Shown one piece after another: positions 35,098 through 43,245 of a stretch of DNA of 64,000 bases. The notes below the pieces were generated by a model. It did no database searches. It saw only the letters and a program-made list of their open reading frames with translations, and was not told where the DNA came from. This DNA comes from Alkalibacterium subtropicum. GTDB taxonomy: Bacteria > Bacillota > Bacilli > Lactobacillales > Carnobacteriaceae_A. Positions within the stretch are counted from its first letter, which is position 1. Every line of letters begins with the position of its first letter. A program made the translations under genes and the position numbers. The stretch covers positions 58,154 through 122,153 of the forward strand of contig NZ_FOLT01000006.1 of assembly GCF_900112455.1 (NCBI RefSeq), read 5' to 3'.

Positions 35098-36132
35098 ATG
35101 GAAAAGTTAAATGACATACTTAAGGCAGGGTATTATAAAGGAGCTTCAGATATACTTCTGGTGGCTGGGTCAGCACCTATTTTCAGAATCGATGGCCAGC
35201 TGACGCCCCAGCAAGGTGAGCGTATTCTACCGAAAGACACAGCTGAAATGGCAAAAGCGATGTTGACAGAAGAACTGTGGGACACACTCGACAAAAAGCG
35301 TGAGGTGGATCTGTCTTACGGGATAGGTGGGATCTCCCGTTACAGGGTCAATATCTTCTATCAGCGCAGTGCTGTGTCGCTCGCCTTTCGAGTGATCTCC
35401 AGTGACATCCCTACGATCGATGAACTGGGTATTCCTAAAACACTGGAAAAAATCGCACAAAATCCTCACGGCCTGTTTCTGGTCACTGGGCCGACGGGGA
35501 GTGGTAAGAGTACGTCTTTGGCCTCGATGATCGATTATATGAACCTGCATATGAGCAGGCACATCATTACTCTGGAAGACCCGATCGAATATCTGCATTC
35601 ACACAATCATTCGATCATTGAACAGCGTGAAATCGGTTTTGACACCTTATCGTTCAAGAATGGTCTGCGCGCTGCACTGAGGCAGGATCCAGATGTGATC
35701 CTCGTTGGGGAACTGCGTGATCTGGATACGATCCAGACAGCCATTACGGCAGCTGAAACGGGCCACCTGGTCCTGGGAACACTACATACACAGGACACAG
35801 CCGGAACGATCGACCGCATCATCGATGTGTTCCCGGTACACCAGCGTAACCAGACACGGACCATGCTCGCCAATGTGCTGCTCGGCGTCATGTCTCAGCG
35901 TTTGTTCCCCACGATCGATGTCAAAGGACGCGCGGTCGCGACTGAAATGCTGATCAACAACAGTGCCATCAAAAATCTCATCCGCAGCGAAAAAATGCAT
36001 CAGATCCCGAATGTTTTGCAGACGTCCAGAGATCAGGGGATGCATACGATGGAAATGAGTATCAAGGACCTTGTCACTCAGAAGCGGATCAAATCATCTG
36101 CACTTTGGCCTTACACAACTAATCGGGCATAA
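35098..36132 (+). CDS. pilT: Type IV pilus retraction ATPase PilT
   Basis: The retraction motor, 344 residues. Walker A GPTGSGKST is at about residues 131-139, Walker B is VILVGELRD, and the HLVLGTLHT box is present. The retraction signature AIRNLIRE is AIKNLIRS here, a close match that separates PilT from PilB. Its presence implies retractile pili (twitching or DNA uptake). It lies in the order pilB-pilT-pilC. Confidence 0.95.
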   Translation: MEKLNDILKAGYYKGASDILLVAGSAPIFRIDGQLTPQQGERILPKDTAEMAKAMLTEELWDTLDKKREVDLSYGIGGISRYRVNIFYQRSAVSLAFRVISSDIPTIDELGIPKTLEKIAQNPHGLFLVTGPTGSGKSTSLASMIDYMNLHMSRHIITLEDPIEYLHSHNHSIIEQREIGFDTLSFKNGLRAALRQDPDVILVGELRDLDTIQTAITAAETGHLVLGTLHTQDTAGTIDRIIDVFPVHQRNQTRTMLANVLLGVMSQRLFPTIDVKGRAVATEMLINNSAIKNLIRSEKMHQIPNVLQTSRDQGMHTMEMSIKDLVTQKRIKSSALWPYTTNRA

Positions 36133-36155
36133 CATGTACGGAAAGGAGGATACCC

Positions 36156-37358
36156 TTGGCTACATTTGCATATAAAGCAAAATCAAAAGAAGGGAAAGTC
36201 ATCAAAGGTAAACTGGACAGTACCAATCAGAAAGAGGCGGTCAGTGAACTGTCGCAGATGAATCTCATCGTCTACGAAGTGAAACCGATGAATGATATCT
36301 TGAACAGGGACGTCGCGATCGGACGGCCGTTGAAGCAGAAAGAGTTTGTTATTTTTCTGAGACAGTTCGCGACTTTGATGGAAGCGGGCATCCTGCTAGT
36401 GGAATCGATCGAGCTGCTGGCTGATCAGTCTGAAAGCAAAGCCCTGAAAGAAGCCTTGAAAGAAATCGCGGTCGACATCAAAGAAGGGATCGCTCTGTCA
36501 GAAGCAATGAAAAGATATCCGAAGCTGTTCCCTGAGTTGCTGATCCAGATGGTCCGTTCCGGAGAGGTTAGTGGTCAGCTCGAGGAAGTACTGGACCGGA
36601 TGGCCACGTATTATGAAAAACAATACCGGATCAAGCAGAAAGTTTCTACAGCGTTGACCTATCCGATGATCGTTGGCTCTTTTGCCATCATCATCACCGT
36701 TTTCTTATTGCTGTTCATTGTGCCTATATTCGGTGATTTATTTGCATCCTTTGGGAGTGAATTGCCCTTTATAACACAAATCGTATTGTCCCTGAGTGAA
36801 TTCATTCAACAGACCTGGTGGATTTTCGGCATAATGGCCGCAATACTGGCACTTGCCTTCATGCAATTGAAGAAAAGAGAAGATGTGGCTTACTATATTG
36901 ATAAATACGCCTTGAAGATCCCTATCATTGGTACATTTATTCAAAAAGCGGTCCTGGCCCGAATGACGCAGACACTCAGTTCGCTTATAAACAGTTCAGT
37001 TCCTATCCTGCAGGCCGTAGAAGTCACCAGCGAAGTTGTGGGTAACCGGGTCGTGAAAGAGGTTCTGCTGGATTCACGCACGTCTCTTGAACGCGGCGAA
37101 TCTCTGGCAAAACCCATGTCCGAACACTGGGTCTTCCCGCCGCTCATCATCCAGATGATACGGGTCGGCGAGCAAAGTGGGGCGCTGGACGATATGCTGA
37201 AAAGGGTAGCGGATATCTATGATCAGGAAGTCAACGAAGCCTCAGATAAACTGCAGTCGCTGATCGAACCCGTGCTGATCATCTTTCTGGCAGTGATCGT
37301 CGGCCTGATCGTCCTATCGATCGTCGTACCGATGTTCAGTCTTTTCGAAGCATTTTAA
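36156..37358 (+). CDS. pilC: Type IV pilus inner membrane platform protein PilC
   Basis: The membrane platform on which PilB and PilT act. It starts with TTG 36156 behind a strong AAAGGAGG. In 400 residues there are two GspF/T2SSF domains: the first with LRQFATLMEAGILLVESIELL, the second with TQTLSSLINSSVPILQAVEV, and three membrane segments (about 170-195, 220-240 and 370-395). It closes the first pilus transcription block; the pilin follows after a 235-base leader. Confidence 0.95.
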   Translation: MATFAYKAKSKEGKVIKGKLDSTNQKEAVSELSQMNLIVYEVKPMNDILNRDVAIGRPLKQKEFVIFLRQFATLMEAGILLVESIELLADQSESKALKEALKEIAVDIKEGIALSEAMKRYPKLFPELLIQMVRSGEVSGQLEEVLDRMATYYEKQYRIKQKVSTALTYPMIVGSFAIIITVFLLLFIVPIFGDLFASFGSELPFITQIVLSLSEFIQQTWWIFGIMAAILALAFMQLKKREDVAYYIDKYALKIPIIGTFIQKAVLARMTQTLSSLINSSVPILQAVEVTSEVVGNRVVKEVLLDSRTSLERGESLAKPMSEHWVFPPLIIQMIRVGEQSGALDDMLKRVADIYDQEVNEASDKLQSLIEPVLIIFLAVIVGLIVLSIVVPMFSLFEAF

Positions 37359-37389
37359 TAATTTGTTCACATATACCAGTTGTATATTG

Positions 37390-37418
37390 TTGTAAATATG
37401 CAATGAGTGTTCTATAAT
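37390..37418 (+). promoter_or_regulatory. Promoter of the major pilin gene
   Basis: TTGTAA (37390-37395), 17-base spacer, TATAAT (37413-37418). It leaves an untranslated leader of about 170 bases before pilA, so the pilin can be made at a higher level than the machine proteins. Confidence 0.65.
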
Positions 37419-37510
37419 TATTCTTGTACCAACCTTTTGATGTGATAAACGTTATCTTTATCCTTTAGAAGGTTATACAACTAAGGATGTAAAACTATTC
37501 ACTCGAATCA

Positions 37511-37586
37511 GTATTAATTAATCCGTTTTTAATCATTTACATAGCGATCGATTAATACCTAATAGAGTGAAAAAACTATTAGGAGG
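37511..37586 (+). promoter_or_regulatory. Structured pilin leader that covers the ribosome binding site
   Basis: CCTAATAG (37558-37565) pairs perfectly with CTATTAGG (37576-37583), masking the first bases of AGGAGG (37581-37586). A second 8-base stem, GTATTAAT (37511-37518) with ATTAATAC (37551-37558), abuts it. Together they could control pilin translation. It does not resemble a c-di-GMP riboswitch. Confidence 0.55.
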
Positions 37587-37593
37587 AAGAAGA

Positions 37594-37953
37594 ATGAGAA
37601 ACAAGATCAAACAGCTCATGAACAAAGAAGAAGGGTTCACACTTGTGGAACTATTGGCGGTTATTGTAATTTTGGGGATTATATTGGCTATTGCGATACC
37701 TTCGATTGGTGGAGTGATTGATAGAGCTTCTGAAGACGCAGCTACTGCTGAAGAAACTCTTGTTGTAGACGCTGGTAGACTTTATTTTGTTCAAAATCCA
37801 ACAGTAGCTTCAGTTACTGTAGAAACATTGGTTGATGAAGGGTATATAGACGAACGACAAGACAGTGATTTGTTGACAAGCAATTTTACTGATGCAACTA
37901 CTATTTATCAGACTGAGAATGGTGGGGCTAGTTTAACAGATCCTGATTCTTAA
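37594..37953 (+). CDS. pilA: Major type IV pilin
   Basis: A 119-residue type IV pilin. Start ATG 37594 follows AGGAGG. A basic leader ends EEG, followed by FTLVELLAVIVILGIILAIAIP: perfect cleavage site, Phe+1 and Glu+5. The globular domain is very short (about 70 residues), rich in Asp, Glu and Thr and without cysteines. It resembles compact Gram-positive pilins. It has its own promoter, a leader hairpin and a hairpin after it, all fitting a highly expressed structural subunit. Confidence 0.93.
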   Translation: MRNKIKQLMNKEEGFTLVELLAVIVILGIILAIAIPSIGGVIDRASEDAATAEETLVVDAGRLYFVQNPTVASVTVETLVDEGYIDERQDSDLLTSNFTDATTIYQTENGGASLTDPDS

Positions 37954-37999
37954 TTAAATCATGAGTGAAAACTATGAATAATAATCAATAATAATCGTT

Positions 38000-38030
38000 A
38001 AGAAAGACCCCACGTTGGGGTCTTTCTTAC
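38000..38030 (+). terminator. Attenuator between pilA and pilD
   Basis: AAGAAAGACCCC (38000-38011) pairs with GGGGTCTTTCTT (38017-38028) around ACGTT, followed by a weak T-tract. It is probably leaky, since the next gene starts 22 bases on without another promoter in sight. Confidence 0.75.
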
Positions 38031-38049
38031 TACATAGGAGACTTTTCAA

Positions 38050-38805
38050 ATGCAATACTTCATCATACTTACTTTTTTCTTATACGGACTTGTTTTCGGG
38101 TCCTTCTTTAATGTCGTGGGTCTTCGCGTGCCGACCAAGAGTCTTTTCAACCCAAAAAGGTCTTACTGTGATACGTGTGAACGGACATTAACTTGGAAAG
38201 AGCTCATTCCAGTCTGGTCCTTTGCTGTTCAAAAAGGGCGATGCAGGGGATGCAGACAGTCTATTTCGCCACTGTATCCAGTCATGGAACTGACAACGGG
38301 ACTGCTGTTTGCCTTTACTTATTATTTGACTGGATTTAGTCCTGAACTTATGTTGGGCTTGCTGCTTATTTCACTGATCATTCCCGTTACCGTCTCGGAT
38401 ATCGTATACAGCCGTATCCCCAATCGTCTGCTGCTGTTTTTCAGTCCTTTCTTTATCTTATACCGGATTCTATACCCATTGTCCCCCTTTTATGATTCTT
38501 TCATCGGGGCCGGCTTCGCTTTTCTGCTGGTCTTATTGATCATCCTTCTGTCCAAAGGCGGGATGGGCGTCGGGGATCTGAAATACTATACTTTGTTTGG
38601 CTTCATTTTCGGGTTCAGCCACTTCTTGTTACTCTTTTTCCTGTCGACACTATACGGTGCGCTTGCTGGGGGGATATTAATGAAGATGAAAAAGGCTGGG
38701 CGCAAGACAAAAATCCCATTTGGCCCCTATATCGGTCTGGCCGCATTAACGGTGTTTTACTTTGGCGAGGTCATCATCAGCTGGTACCTCAATTTGTTTC
38801 TGTAA
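38050..38805 (+). CDS. pilD: Prepilin peptidase/methyltransferase PilD
   Basis: A membrane aspartic protease that cleaves and methylates the prepilins. It has 251 residues with about seven or eight membrane helices. The N-terminal domain carries the zinc tetracysteine (CDTC, CRGC). The two catalytic aspartates are in SDIVYSRIPN and GMGVGDLK. Start follows AGGAGAC. Its substrates are the four prepilin-like proteins encoded upstream. Confidence 0.95.
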   Translation: MQYFIILTFFLYGLVFGSFFNVVGLRVPTKSLFNPKRSYCDTCERTLTWKELIPVWSFAVQKGRCRGCRQSISPLYPVMELTTGLLFAFTYYLTGFSPELMLGLLLISLIIPVTVSDIVYSRIPNRLLLFFSPFFILYRILYPLSPFYDSFIGAGFAFLLVLLIILLSKGGMGVGDLKYYTLFGFIFGFSHFLLLFFLSTLYGALAGGILMKMKKAGRKTKIPFGPYIGLAALTVFYFGEVIISWYLNLFL

Positions 38806-38835
38806 GTCATTATTCTATCATTGGAGGAGACAGTC

Positions 38836-39885
38836 ATGCTATTCAGCTCAAAACCCTTATTATATCTTCAGCTGCTGGATCACAGTCTGCGTTATTTAGC
38901 TCTTGATCCCAAAAATCATTCAGTCGTTGACAAAGATGAGATCGTCTTTGATGCGACGATCACAGAAGACGGCAAAATAACGAATGCCGGCTTGCTGGAG
39001 ACCAGACTGGATGCTTTAGTTAAGGAGAAGAAATGGAAAAATGCCAAAACACATCTGTTGCTCCTGAATGATTTTGTCACTGTGAGAGAAGAGATGATCC
39101 CCGGTCAACTGACTCCTTCCGAGGTGAAAGAGTATTTATCCCTACATATCAATCAGTCGATCCGGTTACCTTTTGAACACCCCGTTTTCGATTTTGAAAT
39201 CACCGAACAAAGCGATGATAAGCAAAAAGTCGTGATCCTCGCTTATCCCGGTGAATATATCGAACAATACAAGGCGATTTTACAAAAGGCCTCCTTAAAA
39301 CCGGCGGTAGCTGATATTCCTGCCCTGTGTTTTTACCGTCTAGCCGATCAGCAGAATCTCATAGACAAAGAGCCTGACAATCATACCCTGCTGTTAGAGT
39401 GGAACCCGATCGATCTGTCGATCATGGTGTTCAATCAGGACAGCCCGAGATTCAATCGGCATTCACGCTCGGCTCGTTTGGCCGATTCCTGGACGGTAAG
39501 TCAAAACGGCGAATGGCTCTGGAAAGATTCTGAACCAGAGCTGGCTGATATGCTGGATGACCAGTTGAATGGTTTGGAACGCTTCCTGGACTTTTACCGT
39601 TATTCAGTCCTGGATGGCGAAGGGACGGTCACAGACATCGTACTGACTGGCTATTATCCAGAGTTAACTGAACTGAAAACCCGGTTAGAAGAACGCTTCG
39701 ATGCCAAAATCCACCTGCTTGACCTGCCTGGAACGATCGGACAGCGCTTCAGTGCGCTTCATGGGTTGTCGATCAAAGAGGGTTCAAATAAACGAAAAAA
39801 ACAGGATAAATCTGCAAAAGGTAAGCAAAAATCACTGCGTGGCAAGAAAGCATCCCCAGGCAAGGAGGGCATCGTTCATGATTGA
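38836..39885 (+). CDS. pilM: Type IV pilus protein PilM
   Basis: A 349-residue actin-like cytoplasmic protein that binds the PilN N-terminus. Start ATG 38836 follows GGAGGAG. Family-like elements are HLLLLNDFVTVREEMIPGQL and the later IVLTGYYPEL. The C-terminus is a very basic tail (KRKKQDKSAKGKQKSLRGKK) beyond the fold, possibly for membrane or nucleic-acid contact. It overlaps pilN by 8 bases. Assignment rests on context and weak similarity. Confidence 0.8.
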   Translation: MLFSSKPLLYLQLLDHSLRYLALDPKNHSVVDKDEIVFDATITEDGKITNAGLLETRLDALVKEKKWKNAKTHLLLLNDFVTVREEMIPGQLTPSEVKEYLSLHINQSIRLPFEHPVFDFEITEQSDDKQKVVILAYPGEYIEQYKAILQKASLKPAVADIPALCFYRLADQQNLIDKEPDNHTLLLEWNPIDLSIMVFNQDSPRFNRHSRSARLADSWTVSQNGEWLWKDSEPELADMLDDQLNGLERFLDFYRYSVLDGEGTVTDIVLTGYYPELTELKTRLEERFDAKIHLLDLPGTIGQRFSALHGLSIKEGSNKRKKQDKSAKGKQKSLRGKKASPGKEGIVHD

Positions 39886-40423
39886 GGTCAATTTTTTTGA
39901 GAAAAAAGCGATCAATGTCCTTCCTTATATTCTGGCCGGTATCTTCTTTATTTTCCTTGGATTGATAGGCACCTACTTTTATTATACCCATGCGGCCTAT
40001 TCGAATCTTGAACAGGACAACTCCCAGTGGATTCAAGTGAACGCGGAAGAGGTGGGGTTATCCAGAGAGATAGAAAGTTTGGATGAGTTAGCCAGTCAGG
40101 CTGCCCAGGTACAGGAGAATTTGGATCAAGCCCGATTCCCTATGGTTTATGTGACTGAAGATTTATCGGCAGCTGTATCCAATGAAGGTCAGCAAGTCGC
40201 TTCTTTTCAGTTGAATGATGCCGATCAGGCGATTCTGTTACTCGAAAATACAGAAGTGACTGAGGCAGCCGCCATCATTGACGACCTTGAAGCGCGTTCA
40301 TATGTCGACCGTGTCCAGTTCCTGCGTCTGGAGAGCCAGCAAGCCGAATCCGATCAGTTCCTGTTTGAATTAACTGTCGACTTAGATGTCGAGGCCTTGC
40401 GTGAGGAGGCACGATCACAATGA
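39878..40423 (+). CDS. pilN: Type IV pilus protein PilN
   Basis: A 181-residue bitopic membrane protein. Start ATG 39878 follows AAGGAGG and gives MIEVNFFEKK, the short cytoplasmic PilN peptide (usually IxINLL) that docks in PilM. One membrane helix (about 14-36) is followed by a coiled coil and a small ferredoxin-like domain. It overlaps pilO by ATGA at 40420, so both are co-translated. PilP and PilQ are absent, as expected without an outer membrane. Confidence 0.8.
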   Translation: MIEVNFFEKKAINVLPYILAGIFFIFLGLIGTYFYYTHAAYSNLEQDNSQWIQVNAEEVGLSREIESLDELASQAAQVQENLDQARFPMVYVTEDLSAAVSNEGQQVASFQLNDADQAILLLENTEVTEAAAIIDDLEARSYVDRVQFLRLESQQAESDQFLFELTVDLDVEALREEARSQ

Positions 40424-40968
40424 CGATGAAATGGACAAGAGAGACCTTTCTCGTGACGTTAACCCTGATCACGATCCTCTTTGGCTTCTTCTATTATGGT
40501 AATCTGTATTTTGTCGAACCAGTCAGGCAGGAAGCTGAGCTGAGAAGCCAGCTTGTCAGCGACCAGCAAACGGTTCTGGCGGCGTACCCGCCGGAAGAAG
40601 CACGGCTGACTGAGTATGAAGCCAGTTATTCAGAGACAGAGACCTATCTGCCTATAGGGGACAGCGCCAATGAAGCCATGATTACGTTGGAACAATTGGC
40701 CTTGGATGAAGACGTCAGCTTATTGACCGTTTCCCGCTTGAGTGACGGTGAAGCCGTTGATGGTCTGCCGGCGTCTTTCGTGAAAAACGTCTATCAGGCT
40801 GAGGTGTCAACCGATGCACCGGAGAATTTTCGCCAGTTATTCAGACAATTGACGAATGAAGAACGGGTCTGGAACCTCACTGCCTTTTCCTATGAGAAAG
40901 AAGGCGGAAACAGTTATACCGGCACCTTCATTTTTGAACTGTTTTATTACACAGAATCGACCGAATAG
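40420..40968 (+). CDS. pilO: Type IV pilus protein PilO
   Basis: A 182-residue bitopic protein that partners PilN. A single membrane segment (about residues 8-26, FLVTLTLITILFGFFYYGNL) precedes a coiled coil (about 30-65) and a PilO-like ferredoxin-fold domain. Start ATG 40420 overlaps the pilN stop; GAGGAGG lies about 10 bases before. It is the last gene of the pilus operon and is followed by a strong terminator. Confidence 0.8.
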   Translation: MTMKWTRETFLVTLTLITILFGFFYYGNLYFVEPVRQEAELRSQLVSDQQTVLAAYPPEEARLTEYEASYSETETYLPIGDSANEAMITLEQLALDEDVSLLTVSRLSDGEAVDGLPASFVKNVYQAEVSTDAPENFRQLFRQLTNEERVWNLTAFSYEKEGGNSYTGTFIFELFYYTESTE

Positions 40969-40980
40969 AATAGAAAAGTC

Positions 40981-41023
40981 AAACAGCGGATCCCGTCACC
41001 AAACGGGATCCGCTGTTTTTTGG
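40981..41023 (+). terminator. Terminator of the pilus operon
   Basis: A perfect 16-base stem (40981-40996 with 41003-41018) around CACCAA, followed by T residues. Confidence 0.95.
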
Positions 41024-41027
41024 TGTA

Positions 41028-41145
41028 TTCGGGACAAGTGAGCCTGGAAAGGGTGCTCACTTGTTCTGCAAAGCGCTATTCGGTGCAAGTGAGCATGAAA
41101 ACGGGCGCCACTTGTCCCGCTAAGACGTTTTCGGTACAAGTTTAG
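41028..41145. repeat. Periodic intergenic word array B (51-base period)
   Basis: Two full 51-base units start with TTCGG at 41028 and 41079, and a partial third at 41130. Each full unit contains CAAGTGAGC and, about 22 bases on, its near complement (CTCACTTGT or GCCACTTGT). The array begins 5 bases after the pilus operon terminator. Confidence 0.85.
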
Positions 41146-41370
41146 GCTAGATCAGCAGGCAGTTGTTCCAAATAAACAGAAAAAAGTGCTTTTTAAGGCT
41201 GTGCATACTCGCACGCCTGCGAGTATGGTCATTACTGAAGCTGAACAACCAGAACATGACACTTTCCAGACTTTTACATATAGCATTTCCTAAAGAAGTC
41301 AGGTATCATGGTTAGGTTGGTTTAGCTGAACTAATATATCAGTCTGAATATACATAAAATAAAAGAATGT
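41146..41370. other. Non-coding stretch upstream of MATE leader
   Basis: No gene is seen. A perfect 10-base hairpin (41204-41213 with 41218-41227, loop CGCC) without a U-run lies here; it could be an operator or a structural site. An AT-rich part at 41330-41365 probably contains the promoter of the MATE gene, but no clean -35/-10 pair can be chosen. Confidence 0.4.
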
Positions 41371-41452
41371 AAGGCATTCTGTCCGACAGGAAGGTGATAC
41401 TTCCAGCCTTAATCTTTGGACGGAGTGGAGTCATTACTTAGAGATAAGGAAG
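41371..41452 (+). promoter_or_regulatory. Candidate guanidine-IV (mepA-motif) riboswitch
   Basis: The MATE leader folds as AAGGC (41371-41375) with GCCTT (41406-41410) enclosing GGAAG (41389-41393) with CTTCC (41400-41404). GTCC (41381-41384) in the internal loop can pair with GGAC (41418-41421) downstream, a pseudoknot. The GTCCGACAGG and TTTGGACGGAG segments and placement before a MepA-type exporter recall the mepA motif. CTTCC can instead pair with GGAAG of the ribosome site (41448-41452), giving a plausible translational switch. Class assignment is from memory. Confidence 0.55.
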
Positions 41453-41458
41453 TCGATT

Positions 41459-42850
41459 ATGAAAAAGAATAAAATGGGCATCATGCCCGTCAATAAGCTT
41501 TTGATCAGTATGTCACTGCCGATGATGCTGTCTATGATCGTGCAGTCGCTTTATAATATCGTCGACAGTATTTTTGTTGCCCAGTTGAGTGAGAATGCAC
41601 TGACGGCCGTGACGCTGGCCTTTCCGATCCAGAACCTGATGATCGCGATCCAGGTGGGGACGGGGGTCGGTATGAATGCGATCCTCTCAAGAAAGCTGGG
41701 AGAGAACCAGTTTGAAGAGGCGAACAGTGCTGCCAGTAACGGTGTCTTTTTGTCCATCATCCATTATCTGTTCATCCTGGTGCTGGGGCTGACGATCGTA
41801 CCGTTCTTCTTCAGAAGCCAAACGAGCGATCCGGAAATCCTGGCCCAGGGTGAAGTGTATCTGCGCATCATCATGATTTTTTCTTTAGGCCTTTTTCTAC
41901 AGGTCATTTTTGAAAAACTGCTCCAGGGGACCGGTAAATCCGTGTATTCCATGTGGATCCAGGGGTCCGGAGCCATCATCAATATCATTTTAGACCCGCT
42001 CTTTATTTTCGGCTGGTTCGGGTTTCCGGCCATGGGCGTGACCGGTGCGGCCGTGGCGACCGTCATCGGTCAGACGATCGCGGCACTTATTGGTATCTTT
42101 TTGAATTACTACAAGAACGATGAGATCAAACTGCAGTACACGAATTTCCGACCGCATCTGGATACCATCAAGCGCATCTATGTGGTCGGGGTGCCGTCAG
42201 CCATTATGATCGCCATCACCTCAGTCACGATTTTTTCACTGAACAAGATCCTGATGCAGTTTTCGCCGACGGCCATTGCGGTATACGGCGTGTACTTCCG
42301 CCTGCAGAGTTTCGCCTTTATGCCGGTGTTCGGTCTGAATAACGGCATGATCCCGATCGTGGCATTCAACTTTGGGGCGCGTAACAAGGAACGCATCAAA
42401 GAAGCGATCCGTCTGGGTATCCAGTATGCCACGGCGATCATGCTTTTGAGCCTAATCCTGTTTCAGTTCTTCCCGGTCGCACTCCTTGATCTATTCAATG
42501 CGTCGCCGGAGATGCTTGAGATAGGGATACCGGCTATGCGGATCATCAGCCTGAGTTTCCTGTTCGCCGGCTTCAGCATCATCGTGAGTACGGTGTTCCA
42601 GGCATTCGGTCGGGGGATGTTCGGACTTTATGTCTCGATCACCCGTCAGCTGGTCGTTCTGATCCCGCTGGCCTTTCTCTTTTCATTAACGGGACGAGTG
42701 GAGGCCATCTGGTGGTCTTACCCTTTATCTGAACTTGCGTCAGCGCTACTATGTGTATACTTCCTGCGCGTGATCTACAAGACCTACATCGATCCGCTGC
42801 CGGATGAACCCTTGATGCAAAACAATGTGAACAGTGAAGCAGCAGGATAA
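41459..42850 (+). CDS. MATE family multidrug exporter, MepA-type
   Basis: A 463-residue transporter with twelve predicted membrane helices in two homologous halves. The first helix region carries the family sequence LPMMLSMIVQSLYNIVDSIFVAQLSENALTAVTLAFP, of which VDSIFVAQL is typical of the MepA/NorM-like branch. It exports cationic drugs or small organic cations in exchange for ions. Start ATG 41459 follows AAGGAAG with 6-base spacing. The structured leader suggests ligand-controlled expression. A terminator follows at 42854-42890. Confidence 0.93.
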   Translation: MKKNKMGIMPVNKLLISMSLPMMLSMIVQSLYNIVDSIFVAQLSENALTAVTLAFPIQNLMIAIQVGTGVGMNAILSRKLGENQFEEANSAASNGVFLSIIHYLFILVLGLTIVPFFFRSQTSDPEILAQGEVYLRIIMIFSLGLFLQVIFEKLLQGTGKSVYSMWIQGSGAIINIILDPLFIFGWFGFPAMGVTGAAVATVIGQTIAALIGIFLNYYKNDEIKLQYTNFRPHLDTIKRIYVVGVPSAIMIAITSVTIFSLNKILMQFSPTAIAVYGVYFRLQSFAFMPVFGLNNGMIPIVAFNFGARNKERIKEAIRLGIQYATAIMLLSLILFQFFPVALLDLFNASPEMLEIGIPAMRIISLSFLFAGFSIIVSTVFQAFGRGMFGLYVSITRQLVVLIPLAFLFSLTGRVEAIWWSYPLSELASALLCVYFLRVIYKTYIDPLPDEPLMQNNVNSEAAG

Positions 42851-42853
42851 TTT

Positions 42854-42890
42854 AAAGGCGGTCAGGAAAGTTATTTCCCGATCGTCTTTT
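42854..42890 (+). terminator. Terminator of MATE gene
   Basis: AAAGGCGGTCAGGAAA (42854-42869) pairs with TTTCCCGATCGTCTTT (42874-42889) with one mismatch and G-U pairs, followed by T residues. Confidence 0.8.
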
Positions 42891-43245
42891 TATAATATAA
42901 AAATAATCGGATAACCCGCCGGCGGCCTCCCGCAGTTGTTTTAATGTACCAGAATCAGGACCTGGCGTGCTTTACTTGTAATATATTTCACTTACATTAA
43001 AAAACACTAATTATCTAATGTAATCGCTTTCTTTTATGCTATTATAGAAAAACAGTACAACAAATTTGGTGGACCTTAGTTTGAGGTTGAACAATGCTCT
43101 TTCACTATGCTTTTGTTTGCCTTCTTTCTCTGGAAAATCATAAAGGGGCGTGGTTGGTTGCTTTAAGTCAGGGTATAGTTTTCAGGTGGAACAGATCGTC
43201 ATTCAGATAGATTATAGTTAGTAAAAAACAGGAGGATAAGTATCT
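42891..43245. other. Upstream region of nucleotidase gene with operator-like repeat
   Basis: No gene is seen in these 355 bases. TTACATTA (42992-42999) and TAATGTAA (43016-43023) form a perfect 8-base inverted repeat with 16 bases between. The right arm covers the -35 position of a -10 TATTAT at 43040-43045. This looks like a regulated promoter, about 200 bases before the start codon. TTACA-type half-sites could suit a phosphate regulator, which is speculative. Confidence 0.45.

Noticed and set aside
37419..37593. c-di-GMP riboswitch in the pilin leader
   Set aside because: The conserved purine-rich segments of class I and class II were not found; only simple hairpins are present.
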